A DNA stretch of 64,000 nucleotides from Anaerocolumna sp. Lineage in GTDB: Bacteria > Bacillota > Clostridia > Lachnospirales > Lachnospiraceae. Both the position numbers and the translations under genes were made by a program. The stretch spans positions 1 to 64,000 of the forward strand of contig JAQSXJ010000035.1 in NCBI GenBank assembly GCA_029256725.1, read 5' to 3'. The notes beneath the pieces are model-generated. The model worked only from the letters and a program-made list of their open reading frames with translations. It was not told the DNA's origin and searched no databases. The first letter of the stretch is position 1. Every line of letters begins with the position of its first letter. Below are positions 8,973-17,882 of this stretch, in pieces.

Positions 8973-9602
8973 TTAACTATAATAAATTAATCCACCATGC
9001 ATCTTTGTGGTAAGATACCACAATCCTAAATCGAAATCTATCTTTTTCCCCTCATCTGAAGCTGTTGCCCTGATTCCATTCTCTGTAATATCGGCGGAAA
9101 TTATAGTAATCCAATGCCAGCCCTGAATACTCTTCTCCTGACCTCTTGAAAGATTTAGGAATGCCAATGGGCAGTCTGCCTCTAAACCTTCCTTTACAAA
9201 ATCGATGATGTCCTTAACCTCTCTCAATTTTCTTGGCTTCTTATCAGCTTCGAAAACCTTAGGCGATAAGTCAATCTTCCTTTCTTTCAGATAACGGTCA
9301 AAGCCATCAGTAAACTTATTCACATGATTGACTCCCATAACTCCGGGTGTCACATACTGAAACATCTCTTCCATGTGCATTGCAAAATTCGTCTTTTCCA
9401 TGGTGTCATAAGGATAAAGGTTTTTTACACTTTCATTAGCTGCTGCCAGATAAGCAGTTATGTTAGCTGCGCTGGTAGGTCCGCAGCCCGCTTCCCTGTT
9501 CCAGTTCTTTTCATACCAATCCTGATCTCCACCAAAATAAGATGTATTCTCCAAGGCACTTGTTATTGTAAGCAGTTCCTGCTTTTTAACAGATACAATC
9601 AT
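8973..9602 (-). CDS. Putative papain-like (C39-type fold) cysteine peptidase
   Basis: A 209-residue protein without signal peptide. The segment EAGCGPTSAANI (C40) resembles the catalytic cysteine region of C39-like peptidases, GWHWITI supplies a histidine (H163) and ATASDEG a possible third residue (D183), an order consistent with a papain-like triad. Proteins of this sort are common and uncharacterised in clostridia. It is the last gene downstream of the agmatine genes, 43 bases after the amidase, so it may be co-transcribed, although no link to agmatine metabolism is evident. Peptidase activity is inferred from motif order only. Confidence 0.6.
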   Translation of the reverse strand: MIVSVKKQELLTITSALENTSYFGGDQDWYEKNWNREAGCGPTSAANITAYLAAANESVKNLYPYDTMEKTNFAMHMEEMFQYVTPGVMGVNHVNKFTDGFDRYLKERKIDLSPKVFEADKKPRKLREVKDIIDFVKEGLEADCPLAFLNLSRGQEKSIQGWHWITIISADITENGIRATASDEGKKIDFDLGLWYLTTKMHGGLIYYS

Positions 9603-9645
9603 AACCGCACCTCTTTTCTCTTTTTATTTATACCATGTTTTGTTC

Positions 9646-10518
9646 CTATTTCACTTTACCATCATAGGTAAGGATAGCTTTATATAATTCGGGTCTTCGG
9701 TCTCGAAAGATTCCCCATTCTACTCTTGCTTTTTCTAATTCCTCCAAGTCTAACTCTGCTGTCAGAATCTCTTCTTTATCTCTGGAAGCCTCTGCAATTA
9801 CCTCGCCGATACCATTAGTAATAAAGGAGGAACCATAGAAATTGATTTCCGAATCATCTGCTTTCTCTACTCCAATACGGTTAGAAGCAATTACCGGAAC
9901 CAAATTGCAGGCAGAATGACCAATCATACATCGCTGCCAGTGTCCCTTAGAATCAATCTCTCCATTTTCCGGTTCGGAACCAATTGCTGTAGGATAGAAA
10001 AGTATCTCCGCACCCATTAACACCATACATCTGGCGGCTTCCGGAAACCACTGATCCCAGCAGATACCAGTACCTATTTTGCCGTATTTGGTATTAAATA
10101 CCTGAAAACCTGTATCCCCCGGATTAAAATAATATTTTTCTTCATATCCTGGTCCGTCCGGAATATGGCTTTTTCGGTATACGCCAAGAACTGTACCATC
10201 TGCATCAATCATAGCAAGAGAATTATATCTGGCATAGTTGCTCTTCTCATAAAAACTAATTGGTAATACTACCTTTAATTCCGCTGCCAGACGGCTAAAA
10301 TGCTCTACTGCTTTGTTTGCAGCTAGATCCATAGCATACTCATAATATTCCGGTTTCTCCTTCTGACAGAAGTAAGGAGTTTCAAAAAGTTCCTGAAGCA
10401 GTATAATATTTGCTCCTCTTGCCTTTGCTTCTCTGACAAGTCTGTCAGCTTTTTCAATATTTATATCAATATTTTCCGTACAACTCATCTGGGTAGCTGC
10501 AACTGTTACTTTACGCAT
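9646..10518 (-). CDS. aguB: N-carbamoylputrescine amidase
   Basis: A 290-residue carbon-nitrogen hydrolase (nitrilase superfamily) that converts N-carbamoylputrescine to putrescine, CO2 and ammonia. The Glu-Lys-Cys triad is visible as LLQELFETPYF (E43), YRKSHIPDGPGY (K116) and GICWDQWFPEAAR (C153). The WDQWFPE motif and HWQRCMIGHSACN are typical of AguB rather than other nitrilases. It lies downstream of agmatine deiminase on the same strand, and together they make the two-step agmatine-to-putrescine route. Family length is normal. Confidence 0.95.
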   Translation of the reverse strand: MRKVTVAATQMSCTENIDINIEKADRLVREAKARGANIILLQELFETPYFCQKEKPEYYEYAMDLAANKAVEHFSRLAAELKVVLPISFYEKSNYARYNSLAMIDADGTVLGVYRKSHIPDGPGYEEKYYFNPGDTGFQVFNTKYGKIGTGICWDQWFPEAARCMVLMGAEILFYPTAIGSEPENGEIDSKGHWQRCMIGHSACNLVPVIASNRIGVEKADDSEINFYGSSFITNGIGEVIAEASRDKEEILTAELDLEELEKARVEWGIFRDRRPELYKAILTYDGKVK

Positions 10519-10701
10519 AAAAACCTCTTTTCATTCTTATAATTGCAATTAATAGGGTATCTGAAACTGTTTATACCGGTCTGAGCATTCCATTTTGCAT
10601 GTAACAATATATATAATTTTAGAGTGCTTCCTTCACAAAAGTGCTGGGTAGAATACCGAAAAGTGAAGCATCAGAACGGTTGAATGAGTTTCTAACATGC
10701 C

Positions 10702-11712
10702 CTAGAGTCTTGCAGGCATCTGCTGAGTAATACAATGAACATTACCGCCTTCTTTAATTAACGGCATACCATCCACCGTCCTGATGACTCTGTCAGGGAA
10801 GGTCTCCTTTAATATTCTCTCCGCTTCTTTATCTGTGTCCGCCGCATTCTCTCCGAATACCGGTAATATAATACCGCCATTAACCATGTAGTAATTGATA
10901 TAACTTAGGGTAAGCCGTTCTTCTTTATAATACCTGGCAGGTGGTTGGGGAAGTGTGACCAGCTTAAGTTTTCTGCCTCTGGCATCCACTGCCGCCTCCA
11001 AAGTCTTTTTATTATCCTGTGTTATTTGATAATTAGGGTCTTCTATATCTTCACATATCTGTATTACTACAGTACCGGGATTAGCAAAGCAGGCAGCATT
11101 ATCTACATGTCCGTCGGTTTCATCACCGAATAGCCCGTTTTTCAGCCAGATAATTTTTTCGATTCCCAGTCTTGGCTTAATAATAGTCTCAATGTCTTCT
11201 CTGGTTAAATGTGGGTTCCTGTTTTTGTTTAAGAGGCATTCCTCTGTTGTTAGCAGCGTTCCTTCTCCATCTGTATGGATTGAGCCACCTTCCAATACAA
11301 GAACTACATCTTCTACCGGCACCTCATAAGCTTTAGCAGCCAGGCTTGCGACTTTATCATCCAAGTCAAAGGAGCCATACTTCTCTCCCCAGGCATTAAA
11401 CTTCCAGTTCATTGCAGTTAAGACATTGCTTTCATTGTATACAAACGTCGGTCCATTATCTCTGCACCACGCATCATTATGAGGAATTTCCAGTAACTGC
11501 GCGTATTCTGATATTTCGTTAAGATAAGGGTGATTCTCTCCTGGATTTATAATAACCGTTACCGGTTCAAACTCACTGATTGCTTTTATAACGTCTTTGT
11601 ATCCTCCGATAACCTCTTCATAATTTTCAGGGTACACCAGAGAGGACTTAACAGGCCATTCAATAAATGTCCGTTCATGCTCTTTCCATTCACCGGGCAT
11701 AACATAGGTCAT
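10702..11712 (-). CDS. aguA: Agmatine deiminase
   Basis: A 336-residue enzyme of the guanidino-group-modifying superfamily that deiminates agmatine to N-carbamoylputrescine. MPGEWKEHERTFIEWP is the typical N-terminus, WCRDNGPTF and LEGGSIHTDGEGT are conserved, GDETDGHVDN holds the family His/Asp, and the catalytic cysteine is in EGGNVHCITQQ close to the C-terminus. The start at 11712 is chosen because GAAGGA lies six bases before a nearer in-frame ATG and so at proper distance from this one; upstream ATG codons lack a site. First gene of the agmatine unit. Confidence 0.94.
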   Translation of the reverse strand: MTYVMPGEWKEHERTFIEWPVKSSLVYPENYEEVIGGYKDVIKAISEFEPVTVIINPGENHPYLNEISEYAQLLEIPHNDAWCRDNGPTFVYNESNVLTAMNWKFNAWGEKYGSFDLDDKVASLAAKAYEVPVEDVVLVLEGGSIHTDGEGTLLTTEECLLNKNRNPHLTREDIETIIKPRLGIEKIIWLKNGLFGDETDGHVDNAACFANPGTVVIQICEDIEDPNYQITQDNKKTLEAAVDARGRKLKLVTLPQPPARYYKEERLTLSYINYYMVNGGIILPVFGENAADTDKEAERILKETFPDRVIRTVDGMPLIKEGGNVHCITQQMPARL

Positions 11713-12366
11713 ATTCTTCATTCCTTCGTATTTTTTTATTTCCTTATTATATCTACAAATCTTCATTCTTACAATATTTTTTCTTAAAAATTATAATATG
11801 CATTGACAGGCAGGTAAAAGTTTCCCATAATAGATATAAATTGAATTACATTTTGGAAGAATGGGGCTGTTGCATAATAGCCCTTACTGTTATGCTTATA
11901 ATTGCTGCTGCACATTTGTGACGTTACCCATGACCTACGAACTGTAACAATACCTTCCGTGTTCATCCTGGTACAGAAATTTTAAGAAAGAATATTCCTC
12001 GTTCTGTAGAAAGTAAAGCAGAAGGAAAAAATACCTTGACTACTTTAAGAAAAACCTTTTATAATTCGTTTTTTTCTCACATATATATAGTAAAAGAAGC
12101 TTTAAATTATCCAATTACTGAAATTATACCTGCCCATTATCCAATAAATTACCTTTACTGATTATGGTGTGAATCCCACTGCCTTGGTTGTTTTCTTGAT
12201 TTTGGAGTTTTATAAAAAGATGAGAACACAGAATAAGGAATCTCTAATTCTTAATAATCCTTATTCCATTAAGAAAGGCTCTTAGACTACAAGACGGAGG
12301 ACCCAGAGGAAATATTACCCTTTTGCTTATTTTTATTGACGAAACGGATTAAGGAGGATAATATTT
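11713..12366. other. Gene-poor divergent region between aguA and the MraY-like gene
   Basis: About 650 bases without a convincing gene. There is a short stem GGGGCTGTTGCATAATAGCCC near 11863 and a stem AATAAGGA with TCCTTATT near 12233-12270. Two open stretches on the plus strand (about 11940-12162 and 12152-12286, in different frames) have coding-like composition but no ribosome site, no recognisable product and stops between them, so decayed coding sequence is possible. No riboswitch family was recognised. Confidence 0.4.
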
Positions 12367-12591
12367 ATGTCTGGAAGGAGTAACACATGAAAACAGCCAT
12401 TGTAACTTATATTACTGTAAACTGTGATATTACCAATATGTAATGCAAACTTTAAGGAAGGGGATACACTGGATATCTACCTCTTACCAGATGAGGTAGC
12501 AAACGCTGTGAAATTAATGATAACAGACAGAGAAGGACTGGTGATGACAGAAATCACATTAAGTCTAAGTTCACCGCCTTCAAAAAAATAA
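12367..12591 (+). pseudogene. Short, probably frameshifted small gene upstream of the MraY-like gene
   Basis: After a strong TTAAGGAGG site, ATG 12367 encodes only MSGRSNT before a stop that overlaps a second ATG (12387) with its own GGAAGGAG site; that frame gives 18 residues (MKTAIVTYITVNCDITNM). A third overlapping frame, from GTG 12424 to a stop at 12591, gives 55 residues ending LSLSSPPSKK with coding-like composition. Together they look like one small gene broken by a frameshift, or a run of leader peptides. I do not recognise the product. The MraY-like gene starts 16 bases further on. Confidence 0.35.
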
Positions 12592-12607
12592 ATGATAGGA
12601 GAACATA

Positions 12608-13570
12608 ATGATTACTTTGTTAAATACCGACTTAGACCATAGAATGATAGCATTGATCGGCATTCTCTTTACCTATGCTGCAACCTTTATACTTTTAAAA
12701 TTCGGAACCGGCATTCTGCCAAGAGACGGGGGCAGGGATTTTGCACATGACGGTAAGCTCTCACAGGGTAAGCCAAGAGGTGCCGGTTTCCTTTTTATAC
12801 TGGTATTTGCCATTGCGACTCTCCTGTTTCTGCCTATCTCCAATGAAGAGCTTATCTATATTATCATGATACTGGCAGCTATGTTAACCGGTTTCCTGGA
12901 TGATTGCTCCAAAAATCCCTGGGGTGAATTAAAGAAAGGGCTGTTGGATATGGCTATTGCCGTTACAACTGCTATTACCTATGTTAACTTTAATTCCTCA
13001 ACTTTTGATATCCCTTTTGTAAGCAATCCAGTAACCATACATCCGGTTCTGTTTGTAGTCCTGGCAACTATCCTTATTTTTGTTTCTATTAATGTTACAA
13101 ATTGCTCTGATGGTGTTGACGGTCTTTCCGGTACTTTGTCAGTCATCACCCTATTAACGATTTATGGCTTGGGCAGAATTATGGGAATGGATCCCGGTGA
13201 TACCTATATGCTGTTAATTATGGTTTCCTGTATTATGAGCTATCTGTGGTTTAATGCTACCCCAAGTCTTATGATGATGGGCGATGCAGGTTCCAGAGCA
13301 CTAGGCTTCTTTATTGCAGTTGCTGCTTTAAAGACCGGAAGTCCTCTCCTTTATATTCCTGCTGCCTTTATGTTGATACTGGATGGTGGCCTTGGTCTTA
13401 TTAAGGTATCCCTGATTCGCTTCCTAAAAGTTCGTATTTTAAAGAATACCCTTACACCTATACATGATCATGTTAGAAAGAATCTAGGCTGGTCAAACAC
13501 GCAAGTCGTATTTAAATTTGCTATTATACAAATACTTATTTCCTTTACTCTGATTTGGATACTAACATAA
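12608..13570 (+). CDS. MraY/WecA-family phospho-sugar transferase (MraY-like paralogue)
   Basis: A 320-residue membrane protein of the polyprenyl-phosphate N-acetylhexosamine-1-phosphate transferase family, which starts lipid-linked glycan assembly. Family motifs appear in order: GKLSQGKPRGAG (49-60), the metal and catalytic aspartates in GFLDDCSKNP (D98, D99), NCSDGVDGLSG, MMGDAGSRALG, and TPIHDHVRKNLGW matching the MraY HHHFE-type loop with one His changed. About ten hydrophobic segments are visible. Cell-wall synthesis genes are not adjacent, so this may be a stand-alone paralogue rather than the main MraY. An AGGAG site precedes ATG 12608. Confidence 0.82.
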   Translation: MITLLNTDLDHRMIALIGILFTYAATFILLKFGTGILPRDGGRDFAHDGKLSQGKPRGAGFLFILVFAIATLLFLPISNEELIYIIMILAAMLTGFLDDCSKNPWGELKKGLLDMAIAVTTAITYVNFNSSTFDIPFVSNPVTIHPVLFVVLATILIFVSINVTNCSDGVDGLSGTLSVITLLTIYGLGRIMGMDPGDTYMLLIMVSCIMSYLWFNATPSLMMMGDAGSRALGFFIAVAALKTGSPLLYIPAAFMLILDGGLGLIKVSLIRFLKVRILKNTLTPIHDHVRKNLGWSNTQVVFKFAIIQILISFTLIWILT

Positions 13571-13586
13571 GCAAATTTAAATCCTT

Positions 13587-13694
13587 TAAAAAAACACCGC
13601 TCTCCTTACAACTTTGAACTGATTCCTAGAGTTAGACCTAAAATCCAACGTATGGGGGGCAGTTCACATTGTAATAGAGGACGGTGCTTTTTTA
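13587..13694. terminator. Long imperfect palindrome, likely bidirectional terminator between convergent genes
   Basis: The arms read ACACCG, TTACAA and TTGAACTG on the left and CAGTTCA, TTGTAA and CGGTG on the right, giving a ~100-base imperfect hairpin with A-rich left and T-rich right flanks. It lies between the stops of the MraY-like gene and the small basic protein gene, so it can end transcription from both sides. It is unusually long for a simple terminator. Confidence 0.6.
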
Positions 13695-13713
13695 TAACCA
13701 TTCCTTGCTGTTC

Positions 13714-13818
13714 TTACTTTGATTTTTTTGATGAAGCGGCTGATGATGTAGCCTGCGGAGCTGATTTCTCTGCAGACTGCTTTTTCTTAGGTGCTTTCTT
13801 TGGATTCTTATCTCCCAT
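13714..13818 (-). CDS. Small lysine-rich basic protein (34 residues)
   Basis: Minus-strand frame starting MGDKNPKKAPKKK and ending SSKKSK, 34 residues, with an excellent AAAGGAGGTG ribosome site eight bases upstream of ATG 13818. Composition is mostly Lys, Ala, Ser and Pro. Similar tiny MGDK(N/S)PK-type proteins recur in many bacteria and are generally annotated hypothetical; they are often missed because of size. A nucleic-acid-associated role would fit the charge but is a guess. A plus-strand frame across the same bases has no ribosome site and is not a gene. Confidence 0.75.
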   Translation of the reverse strand: MGDKNPKKAPKKKQSAEKSAPQATSSAASSKKSK

Positions 13819-13971
13819 CTGTGTCACCTCCTTTGCCAGCTAGCTAAATCATAAAAGGATATACTGATATCATTGTATTGTATTTACTATCCAATGTCAA
13901 TTAGCTTACATTTTATCACTTCTAACATTAAGCGATTAGATGCAGCCATATTCTTACGGTTACTTTAATAT

Positions 13972-14712
13972 TTAATTGTTGTTTACTTTATTTAAGAGCT
14001 TATTAAGATAGTTAATGCTTCGTCCGATGTCAGAGAGTCCGTCGGGGTTTGGATTATCGTTTTCTATTATTAACTGATTTAAGCCAATAGCAGAAGCCAT
14101 GGCAGCTATTCCTTTGATATTATTATACCCTTCCCCTAAAGCAAGTGGATGTCCTTCAAAATCTCCATCTTTAAGATGTACAAGAGCAATGTCACTGGCA
14201 TGCTCTTTTATATAGGCACAGGGTTCTGTTCCTGCATGGAATACCCAGAAGGTATCTAGCTCCAATCTAATAGTTTCTCTTATTAGCTCTATGGGCAGCC
14301 TGCCATCTGGCAGTTTCATAAATTCATGAGCATGGTTATGATAAAGCAGTTCCATACCGTTCTCTTTTACTACCTCTCTGGCTGTTGTAAGAATCTGCAG
14401 AAGAGTTTCCATCTCCTCAGCTGTGGAGGTTGGAGCAATTGCACATGCTATAAAAGGTACGCCAAGAATCTTATGATAACGAACGGTTTCCTCTAAATTA
14501 GCACTTAAGTTTTCAAGGCTTTGATGACTGGATATAGGTGTCAAGCCAAGTTCCTTCAGATAGTCTCTTAAGTCTTCTGCTTCAAGATCTGCAAAGCCTG
14601 CAAATTCCAGTTCTTCAAAGCCAAGCTCTTTTACCTTTTTCAATATTTCTTTTAATTCCTCTCCATTTGTGTAGGAATCACGTATGGTATACAGCTGTAA
14701 ACCCTTTTTCAT
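13972..14712 (-). CDS. Sugar phosphate isomerase/epimerase-like TIM-barrel protein
   Basis: A 246-residue protein of the xylose-isomerase-like (AP endonuclease 2) TIM-barrel family. Visible metal-site motifs are FEELEFAGF, LLYHNHAHEF (H-x-H-x-HE), ELDTFWVFHAG and LVHLKDGD, ending with IENDNPN. These enzymes isomerise or epimerise sugars or inositols; the substrate cannot be told from sequence. It is transcribed divergently from an AraC regulator, which probably controls it, and a near-perfect palindrome lies between them (14830-14853). Confidence 0.85.
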   Translation of the reverse strand: MKKGLQLYTIRDSYTNGEELKEILKKVKELGFEELEFAGFADLEAEDLRDYLKELGLTPISSHQSLENLSANLEETVRYHKILGVPFIACAIAPTSTAEEMETLLQILTTAREVVKENGMELLYHNHAHEFMKLPDGRLPIELIRETIRLELDTFWVFHAGTEPCAYIKEHASDIALVHLKDGDFEGHPLALGEGYNNIKGIAAMASAIGLNQLIIENDNPNPDGLSDIGRSINYLNKLLNKVNNN

Positions 14713-14829
14713 AAAACCACTCCTCCTAGTTACCTATAATAAATTTCAGCTATGTCAGATAATGCTGATTGAATATTATTTGTTTTTCGAATACATATAC
14801 ATTATAATAAGGAATTAAATAGATGTCGT

Positions 14830-14853
14830 GTCACATGATGGTATCATTGTGAC
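14830..14853. promoter_or_regulatory. Palindromic operator candidate between divergent genes
   Basis: GTCACATGAT and ATCATTGTGAC form an interrupted near-perfect inverted repeat ~25 bases upstream of the AraC regulator start and ~115 bases upstream of the sugar isomerase-like gene. A binding site for the adjacent AraC protein or a global regulator is plausible. Confidence 0.45.
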
Positions 14854-14877
14854 AAAAAACGCTGCAAAGGAGCACCT

Positions 14878-15720
14878 ATGGGCACAAAAACCAAATCAGA
14901 AAACAACAGGTACCGTAACGGTATCTCTTATGAATACATGCGCGACAGTAAGCAGGCTTTTAACTGCTGGGAAGCTGTAAATAACAAATTCTGGCCCCAT
15001 TTTCACAGCAGTATTGAACTTATTTATGTTACGGATGGAGAATTAAAGGTTACCTTAAATGGCCAGCTTTACAGCGTGTATAAGGATAACGTTCTTATCG
15101 TCCCCAGTTATTATATCCATAGTTACGACACGGATGAGTATTCCAAAGCATATATTGCAATTATACCCCTGGATTCTATTCCCTCCTATAAAGCCCTATT
15201 GTCGCGTAAGACTTTCATTAACCCGTTAATCAGCAATTCTATAAGCAAAGCCGAACTCCTGCACTTATTTGAATGCCTCTGTCAATATAATACGGACAAC
15301 GGTGACCCTGTAACTGCTTCTATTCGAAAAGGATATTCCTATGCTTTGATGGGATTATTAATTCAAGAAAGCGGATTGACAGAGCTCTCCAACAACAGAA
15401 CCATATCTCTGGCTCAGGAAATTCTTATTTATCTTCAGGATAATTATCTGAAACCTGTTACTTTAAAAGACACTGCTCTACATTTCGGTTACAGTAAAAG
15501 CCGGTTTTCCCATATTTTCAATGAGTATTTTGACTGTACTCTCGTGGATTATATTAACGGACTAAGAAGCAGGCATGCACTTAAGCTTCTTCAGGAAAGC
15601 GATATTACTGTAACAGAAATAGGTCTTAGTTGCGGCTTCGACAGTACCAGAACCTTTTACAGGGCATTTTCTAAAACTTTTAGCTGTACACCGGGTGAAT
15701 ACCGGAAATCAGGAATGTAA
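14878..15720 (+). CDS. AraC-family transcriptional regulator
   Basis: A 280-residue regulator with an N-terminal cupin-like sensor (FHSSIELIYVTDGELKV, then VLIVPSYYIHSY) and a C-terminal double helix-turn-helix: LKDTALHFGYSKSRFSHIF and VTEIGLSCGFDSTRTFYRAFSKTF with the closing CTPGEYRK. Full length. An AAAGGAG site precedes ATG 14878. Such proteins usually activate a neighbouring sugar gene; here the divergent isomerase/epimerase-like gene is the obvious candidate target. Confidence 0.92.
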   Translation: MGTKTKSENNRYRNGISYEYMRDSKQAFNCWEAVNNKFWPHFHSSIELIYVTDGELKVTLNGQLYSVYKDNVLIVPSYYIHSYDTDEYSKAYIAIIPLDSIPSYKALLSRKTFINPLISNSISKAELLHLFECLCQYNTDNGDPVTASIRKGYSYALMGLLIQESGLTELSNNRTISLAQEILIYLQDNYLKPVTLKDTALHFGYSKSRFSHIFNEYFDCTLVDYINGLRSRHALKLLQESDITVTEIGLSCGFDSTRTFYRAFSKTFSCTPGEYRKSGM

Positions 15721-15764
15721 TAATATAAGACAAATATGTAATGATTTCGTCACACAAACTTAAT

Positions 15765-15793
15765 TTGAATCCTAGGTACTGTGCTGTTATAAT
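15765..15793 (+). promoter_or_regulatory. Sigma-A promoter of the WG-repeat lipoprotein gene
   Basis: TTGAAT (15765-15770) and TATAAT (15788-15793) are spaced by 17 bases, ~95 bases upstream of the start codon. Confidence 0.7.
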
Positions 15794-15887
15794 AAACTAA
15801 GATTACTAAGCCAAGAGAATCCTCTGTGTATAAACGGAGGCTTTACTCTGTAACAACGGTTTTATTGAGACAACAAGGAGAAGCTGT

Positions 15888-17591
15888 ATGAAAAAATCCA
15901 ATTATTTAATTCTGCTGCTAATCGTTCTGGCAGCCGGAGGTTGCAGCAGACAACAGACAAATGAGCAGGTTACTGTTAACACAAGTAACAGTACTATAGA
16001 GACAGAAATTGTAACCAAAGATATAGAGGCGGAAGCCGCCGCTGATGAAAATATAGATACCCTCTATCCTGCATTTATTCTAAAAGATGATGATAAGCTC
16101 TTTGGTTATATCAATTCTACCGGAAATTTCGTAATTGAACCAGTATATGACCAAGCCTCTGATTTTAGTGATGGTGTTGCAGTTGTCCATGATTCACAAA
16201 CCAATGAATACATTATGATAGATAGACAGGGCAATGTCATTTATAAAACTACCAATATCATTGGCGAATTTAAGGAAGGATATGCTGTTTTTGAAGTTTA
16301 CAAGGACAACAAATCGCTGGATGGTTATATTGATACCACCGGTACAATAATTCTACCTGCTGTTTATAACGCTGCTTCCTCCTTTAAAGATGGGAAAGCT
16401 TATGTTTATACAGAAAATCAGATTCAGCAGATTGATACAGAAGGTAATGTACTAAATAGTTATACCCTTAAAGAAAATGATATCTATATTTCTGATTTCC
16501 GCAATGGTTACATTGTTTATAACACCATGGGAAGTAATATTATGGAAGCTATGAATTACAGAGGTGAAAAGATTCCTCTTCCGGTTAATGTATCGGAAAA
16601 TTACACAGGATACTCCAATCTGTTCTATTTAGGCGAAGATATTTTTGCTGTAATGCAGAAAACAGATATTGAAGATTATTCTTCCGTTTACACTACTCCC
16701 TATGCACTTTTTGATGCCAAAGGAAAACAGCTTACTGATTATATCTATTATGATCTAAGCAATTATAGTGAAGGTGTAGCTTCTGCAACAGATGACAACT
16801 ATACTTATTTCATTGATACCAGCGGCAAAACAGTTTCTACCCTTCCTAAATTTGAAGGCAGAGGAACTCTGACCCTTAAGGACGAAATTATAAAAGCTGA
16901 AATAGATAATGATTTTAGTTATGAAACTACCTCAGGTAAGGTAATTTATGAGACAGTAGATGATATTAAATTAAATGATACACTCACCCTAAAATCTGAA
17001 AAATTCAAGTCAAATAAATACGTTGTTGTCCGTTATCCCATCCTGACAGGTTTATCAAACAGCCAGGTTGAGAAGCAAATTAACGAAGAACTCTATAAGA
17101 TTTTTGTAGATGGCAGAAAAGATCTAACCAAAGAGGATAATCTTTCTGTAGATGATAATTTCAAAGGCAGTGTTATCAACAATGTGTTACTGATAAATCA
17201 GACCGGCTATGACTATCCTATGGGCGCTGCTCACGGAATGCCTATAAGAAATTACTATCCTATAGACCTGACCACCGGTAAAATATATGAGCTTTCAGAT
17301 TTATTTAAAGCAGATAGTAACTATGTAGAGGTTCTCAGTGCCATTGTAGCAACAAAAGTAAAAGAAGATTCTGCAAAAGATGAATCTATTTATTTTGATG
17401 ATTCAGCGCCTGCCATTGCAGCCGACCAATATTTCTATTTGGATGAAACGAATTTATACCTGTACTTCTATCCATATGATATTGCACCATATGCAGCAGG
17501 CTTCCCGGAATTTAAGATTCCCTTTGACAGTATCCGAGATATTCTCAACTATGATGGAGACTTTTATAAAGCTCTTAATCCAATTAAATAA
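15888..17591 (+). CDS. WG-repeat lipoprotein with C-terminal DUF3298-like domain
   Basis: A 567-residue exported lipoprotein: lysines, a hydrophobic stretch and a lipobox LAAGGC (C19). The middle holds WG (KWG) beta-hairpin repeats, e.g. KLFGYINSTGNFVIEPVYD, DGYIDTTGTIILPAVY and TYFIDTSGKTV. The last ~200 residues (YPILTGLSNSQVEKQINEEL to YPIDLTTGKIYELSDLF and a final FPEFKIPFDSI) resemble the DUF3298 domain found in RsiV-type and PdaC-type surface proteins. Function is unknown; cell-surface location is well supported. An AAGGAG site precedes ATG 15888 and a strong terminator follows the stop. Confidence 0.85.
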   Translation: MKKSNYLILLLIVLAAGGCSRQQTNEQVTVNTSNSTIETEIVTKDIEAEAAADENIDTLYPAFILKDDDKLFGYINSTGNFVIEPVYDQASDFSDGVAVVHDSQTNEYIMIDRQGNVIYKTTNIIGEFKEGYAVFEVYKDNKSLDGYIDTTGTIILPAVYNAASSFKDGKAYVYTENQIQQIDTEGNVLNSYTLKENDIYISDFRNGYIVYNTMGSNIMEAMNYRGEKIPLPVNVSENYTGYSNLFYLGEDIFAVMQKTDIEDYSSVYTTPYALFDAKGKQLTDYIYYDLSNYSEGVASATDDNYTYFIDTSGKTVSTLPKFEGRGTLTLKDEIIKAEIDNDFSYETTSGKVIYETVDDIKLNDTLTLKSEKFKSNKYVVVRYPILTGLSNSQVEKQINEELYKIFVDGRKDLTKEDNLSVDDNFKGSVINNVLLINQTGYDYPMGAAHGMPIRNYYPIDLTTGKIYELSDLFKADSNYVEVLSAIVATKVKEDSAKDESIYFDDSAPAIAADQYFYLDETNLYLYFYPYDIAPYAAGFPEFKIPFDSIRDILNYDGDFYKALNPIK

Positions 17592-17602
17592 TTCTATAAT
17601 AA

Positions 17603-17637
17603 GAAGCAGCTGTTTCGTTAAAGAGACAGCTGCTTTT
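17603..17637 (+). terminator. Terminator after the WG-repeat lipoprotein
   Basis: GAAGCAGCTGT pairs with ACAGCTGCTTT and is followed by T residues, 11 bases after the stop codon. Confidence 0.85.
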
Positions 17638-17722
17638 ACTAATTATTTTAACTTTTTAATTCCTACTATTTTAACTTTTGAATTCCTGTTTTAAACTTTA
17701 AAATTCCTATTCTAAACATTTA

Positions 17723-17829
17723 TTTCAGGAAAAATACCCAAAACAGAAAGAGCAAATGCACCTATGGAAAGGAATTCTTATCCCTTGGAATGAAGCATGA
17801 GTCTTTCTGTTTTGGATATTTTTCCGTCC
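17723..17829. repeat. Dispersed palindromic element, copy A
   Basis: Element bounded by TTTCAGG and CCGTCC. Inside are a 10-base outer stem (17730-17739 with 17814-17823, nine pairs), a 12-base perfect stem AAAACAGAAAGA with TCTTTCTGTTTT, and an inner part with CCTATGGAAAGG and GAAGCATGAG. The same layout occurs at 63151-63324, where the outer stem has a different sequence but is still fully paired. It lies between the 3' ends of convergent genes. Confidence 0.75.
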
Positions 17830-17882
17830 GTATGACATCAAAATAGAACTTTTACTCTCTAGTAAACATTTAAATTTCTATT

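Noticed and set aside
11784-11966. 60-codon minus-strand frame upstream of aguA
   Set aside because: No ribosome site, no recognisable family and unlikely composition.
12160-12345. Possible cobalamin- or preQ1-type riboswitch upstream of the MraY-like gene
   Set aside because: Isolated short matches (GTGTGAATCCCACTG, AGAGGAAATATTACCC) lack the remaining conserved blocks and pairings.
13652-13843. 63-codon plus-strand frame rich in Cys and Phe
   Set aside because: It is antisense to the 34-residue basic protein, which has a perfect ribosome site; the plus frame has none.
15921-17580. Frames inside the WG-repeat gene as a separate small gene near 17380-17694
   Set aside because: Out-of-frame shadow of the lipoprotein C-terminus, no own ribosome site.
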